Position numbers and translations under genes: made by a program. From Prevotella sp. (lineage in GTDB: Bacteria; Bacteroidota; Bacteroidia; Bacteroidales; Bacteroidaceae): a stretch of 25,296 bases of DNA. The stretch spans positions 1 through 25,296 of the forward strand of contig JAFRMM010000095.1 in the NCBI GenBank assembly GCA_017430675.1. The letters are read 5' to 3'. Below the pieces are notes generated by a model. It made no database searches, was not told the DNA's origin, and saw only the letters and a list, made by a program, of their open reading frames with translations. This document shows, piece after piece, positions 23,719-25,296 of this stretch. Numbering within the stretch: the stretch's first letter is position 1; each line of letters starts with the position of its first letter.

Positions 23719-23778
23719 CTTGCTAAGGCAAGCGGCAAAGCCGAGCGGACAAGTTGAGATTTCTTATGGTATCTCAAC
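23719..23778. other. Cluster of three hairpins, possible structured RNA
   Basis: Three perfect inverted repeats follow one another: CTTGC-TAAG-GCAAG (23719-23732), CGGC-AAA-GCCG (23733-23743), and GTTGAGAT with ATCTCAAC around 10 bases (23753-23778). Direct adjacency of the first two suggests stacked stems in an RNA. No U-run or promoter box clearly bounds it. Confidence 0.4.
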
Positions 23779-23860
23779 CGTCAACCAACCTCAATTACCC
23801 TATCCACTTGCCTGTTACGGCGCAAATTGAAACTTTATCATGAAATATTTGCTAATTTTC

Positions 23861-23891
23861 TTTGAATATTCAACTAAAAAGTTTAATTTTG
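23861..23891 (+). promoter_or_regulatory. Promoter of the toxin-antitoxin operon
   Basis: TTTG at 23861-23864 and TAATTTTG at 23884-23891 are 19 bases apart, a match to the Bacteroidetes consensus. It lies 26 bases before the ATG at 23918 and shows that the earlier in-frame ATG at 23840 is not used. Confidence 0.8.
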
Positions 23892-23917
23892 CAGCAGAAC
23901 AGAACAAATGTATCACA

Positions 23918-24262
23918 ATGGCTACAAAAGAAGAAGTACAGCGTTTCCTAAATCAAATGAAGGAAAAGATCAAAGTCTTCGGAATTATATATAGAGATGA
24001 TAGAGGTAAAAATGCCCAGACGCTGATCGATCTGGAAATTACACCTAAGTATCGGGACTCTGTTATAATCAATATAGAAGTCGAGGACTACTCTGAAGGA
24101 CCTGTCATTGACACTCTCAACCAATGTGGAGAGATGTGGGTCTTTGGAAAAGACGTTAAAGGACAGGAAGTTTACATTAAGATTACATTGGGTAAAGGAT
24201 CAAGTGCATTATGCATTTCTTTCCACATTGCAGAACACCCGATGAATTATCCATTTAAATAA
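23918..24262 (+). CDS. MqsR-like type II toxin
   Basis: The 114-residue product begins MATKEEVQRFLNQMKEKIKV. Its C-terminal half, MWVFGKDVKGQEVYIKITLG, followed by ALCISFHIAEHPMNYPFK, resembles MqsR-family RNase toxins, in which a W-x-FG turn and a YIKI strand lie at the end of a small RelE-like fold. I chose the ATG at 23918 because the promoter lies just before it; a 26-codon upstream extension would start before the promoter. The gene is seven bases ahead of an antitoxin with MqsA-like architecture, giving toxin-first order as in mqsRA. Active-site residues cannot be assigned with certainty from sequence alone. The AT-rich codon use differs from the core genes to the left. Confidence 0.7.
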   Translation: MATKEEVQRFLNQMKEKIKVFGIIYRDDRGKNAQTLIDLEITPKYRDSVIINIEVEDYSEGPVIDTLNQCGEMWVFGKDVKGQEVYIKITLGKGSSALCISFHIAEHPMNYPFK

Positions 24263-24269
24263 AAGCGAT

Positions 24270-25253
24270 ATGCAAAGTCCATTTACAGGAGGTCATGCAA
24301 CCCTCCGCCACGAATTATCAGAACTGACGTTCCGTAAGGAGAAATTCCAGTACGTACACCAGTTTTATGAGTGTGATGAGACCAAAGAGCGTTTCACCAC
24401 TACTGCATTGGACGAAGTCAATGTCGGTCAGGTATATAATCAGTATCGGGCCAAATACGGCATTCCCTTCCCTGACGAGATCAAGCGTATTCGTCAGCGC
24501 TATGGTCTACCCGCCTCCAAGATGTCCCAGATTCTTGGATTTGGCGACAACCAGTATCGCTTATATGAAAATGGAGATATGCCCAGCGAGGCTAATGGCA
24601 AGATTCTAATGTCTATTCAGAATCCACACATCTTTGAGAGTTTTGTCACCAACGCCAGAAATCAATTCGAGGAAGACGAATTTGCCAAGATACTCAATAA
24701 GGTGAAATCGGTCAAAACAGATGGCAACGATGCATTCTTCAAGGATTATATCTTCAATGGAAGCCGAAGGGACATCTTCAATGGCTATGCCACCCAGTCT
24801 ATCAGCAAACTCAAAAACATCATCCTTTTCTACATAGAGAAGTATCATGGTGTATTCTTCACGATGATGAACAAGTTGCTGTTCTACACAGATTTCTATA
24901 GTTATAAGATAACCAGCAAAGGAATGAGCGGTTTGGCCTATAAAGCCATTCAGCGAGGCCCAGTGCCCATTCGGTGGGACAGAATCTATAGTTTCTACGA
25001 TGACATCCAACAAGAGATTGTGCATTTTGAATCTGGAGCCGAAGGTACTAAACTCACTTCAACGCTTTCTCCAGACCTTTCAGAATTCTCAGACGAAGAA
25101 CTCGAGATTCTTGAATCTATCTATCAGCGTTTCAAGACAGAGAACGCCACTAAGCTTTCGGACATCAGTCACAACGAAGATGCATGGCAAAAGTATGTTG
25201 ACAGCGGACAGATGATAAATTTTGATATGGCATTTACATTAAAGGCAATTTAA
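24270..25253 (+). CDS. Antitoxin with HTH and Panacea (DUF4065) domains
   Basis: The 327-residue protein combines two antitoxin modules. Residues 1-120 are MqsA-like: SPFTGGHATL at the N-terminus, QVYNQYRAKYGIPFPDEIKR, then an XRE-type HTH with RQRYGLPASKMSQILGFG and NQYRLYENGDMPSEANG. The zinc-binding CxxC pairs of classical MqsA are missing; only one Cys (YECDE) remains. Residues about 185-290 match the Panacea domain: MMNKLLFYTDFYSYK, SGLAYKAIQRGPVPIRWDR. It should bind the preceding MqsR-like toxin and repress the operon through its HTH. Panacea domains are known for neutralising very different toxins. A third gene starts 12 bases downstream and may belong to the operon. Confidence 0.82.
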   Translation: MQSPFTGGHATLRHELSELTFRKEKFQYVHQFYECDETKERFTTTALDEVNVGQVYNQYRAKYGIPFPDEIKRIRQRYGLPASKMSQILGFGDNQYRLYENGDMPSEANGKILMSIQNPHIFESFVTNARNQFEEDEFAKILNKVKSVKTDGNDAFFKDYIFNGSRRDIFNGYATQSISKLKNIILFYIEKYHGVFFTMMNKLLFYTDFYSYKITSKGMSGLAYKAIQRGPVPIRWDRIYSFYDDIQQEIVHFESGAEGTKLTSTLSPDLSEFSDEELEILESIYQRFKTENATKLSDISHNEDAWQKYVDSGQMINFDMAFTLKAI

Positions 25254-25265
25254 ATTATTATAGTA

Positions 25266-25296
25266 ATGGCAAATTATACAATTAACGACGAAATAA
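25266..25296 (+). CDS. Start of a further gene (partial, cut by window end)
   Basis: ATG at 25266 opens a frame reading MANYTINDEI to the window edge, 12 bases after the antitoxin stop. The close spacing suggests the same operon, but ten residues are too few to assign a family. Confidence 0.4.
   Translation, partial: MANYTINDEI

Larger units (their letters stand above)
23583..23860. other. Gene-free stretch between tRNA-Asn and the toxin gene
   Basis: No convincing gene is present on either strand. It holds four GCACCCA repeats (23599-23646) and a series of three hairpins (23719-23778). A plus-strand frame of 67 codons from 23627 crosses both repeats and hairpins, without a promoter at the proper distance or a recognisable family. 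Confidence 0.65.

Noticed and set aside
23556..23777. A 73-codon minus-strand frame that might be an integrase end
   Set aside because: It runs across the tRNA terminator, the GCACCCA boxes and the hairpins, with no integrase motif such as the R-H-R-Y residues.
23840..24262. Longer toxin start at ATG 23840
   Set aside because: That ATG lies upstream of the consensus promoter at 23861-23891, so it would not be in the transcript.

Overview
The window reads as a chromosomal segment of a Bacteroidales bacterium, most likely Prevotella/Segatella-like. This rests on Bacteroidetes-type promoters (TTTG, about 20 bases, TAnnTTTG) in front of many genes, a secreted GH10 xylanase with a CBM inside its catalytic domain and a T9SS-style C-terminus, and the protein families themselves. 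Genus and species are inference.

Layout. 1-1223: the start of gpmI (cut by the window edge) and rnhB, both on the minus strand. 1224-2267: an accessory stretch with 51-bp hairpin repeats, a 21-bp tandem array, three 16-bp palindromes on an exact 22-bp period, and a decayed hipB/hipA remnant. 2268-7678 (plus): a compact peptide-export operon. It holds a 38-residue double-glycine precursor too short for usual gene calling, a STAS protein, a short HlyD-type adaptor, a C39 peptidase ABC transporter and a second ABC transporter; the last three belong to the NHLM bacteriocin-export families. This is the most novel part. 7685-14472 (minus): the Fe-S assembly genes sufB, sufC, sufD and sufS, with a GH10 xylanase gene between sufB and sufC. 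14580-15141 (minus): a secreted protein made of six 16-residue repeats, preceded by a 45-residue peptide gene. 15298-21398 (minus): the rimP-nusA-infB operon, with infB overlapping a TPR/membrane/AraC regulator by four bases. 21508-23271 (minus): a CtpA-type S41 protease. 23461-23537: tRNA-Asn with promoter and terminator. 23538-25296: accessory DNA with helically phased GCACCCA repeats, a cluster of hairpins, and a toxin-antitoxin pair (MqsR-like toxin; antitoxin with HTH and Panacea/DUF4065 domains), then the first codons of another gene.

How the genes work together. In the export operon the C39 domain should cut the leader after Gly-Gly and its ABC core export the 14-residue product; the second ABC protein and the adaptor complete the exporter, and the STAS protein may regulate it. 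SufB, SufC and SufD form the cluster scaffold, and SufS supplies sulfur. The core operon serves ribosome maturation, transcription elongation and translation initiation. tRNA-Asn looks like an insertion point for the accessory DNA to its right, but no integrase or matching att copy lies in the window.
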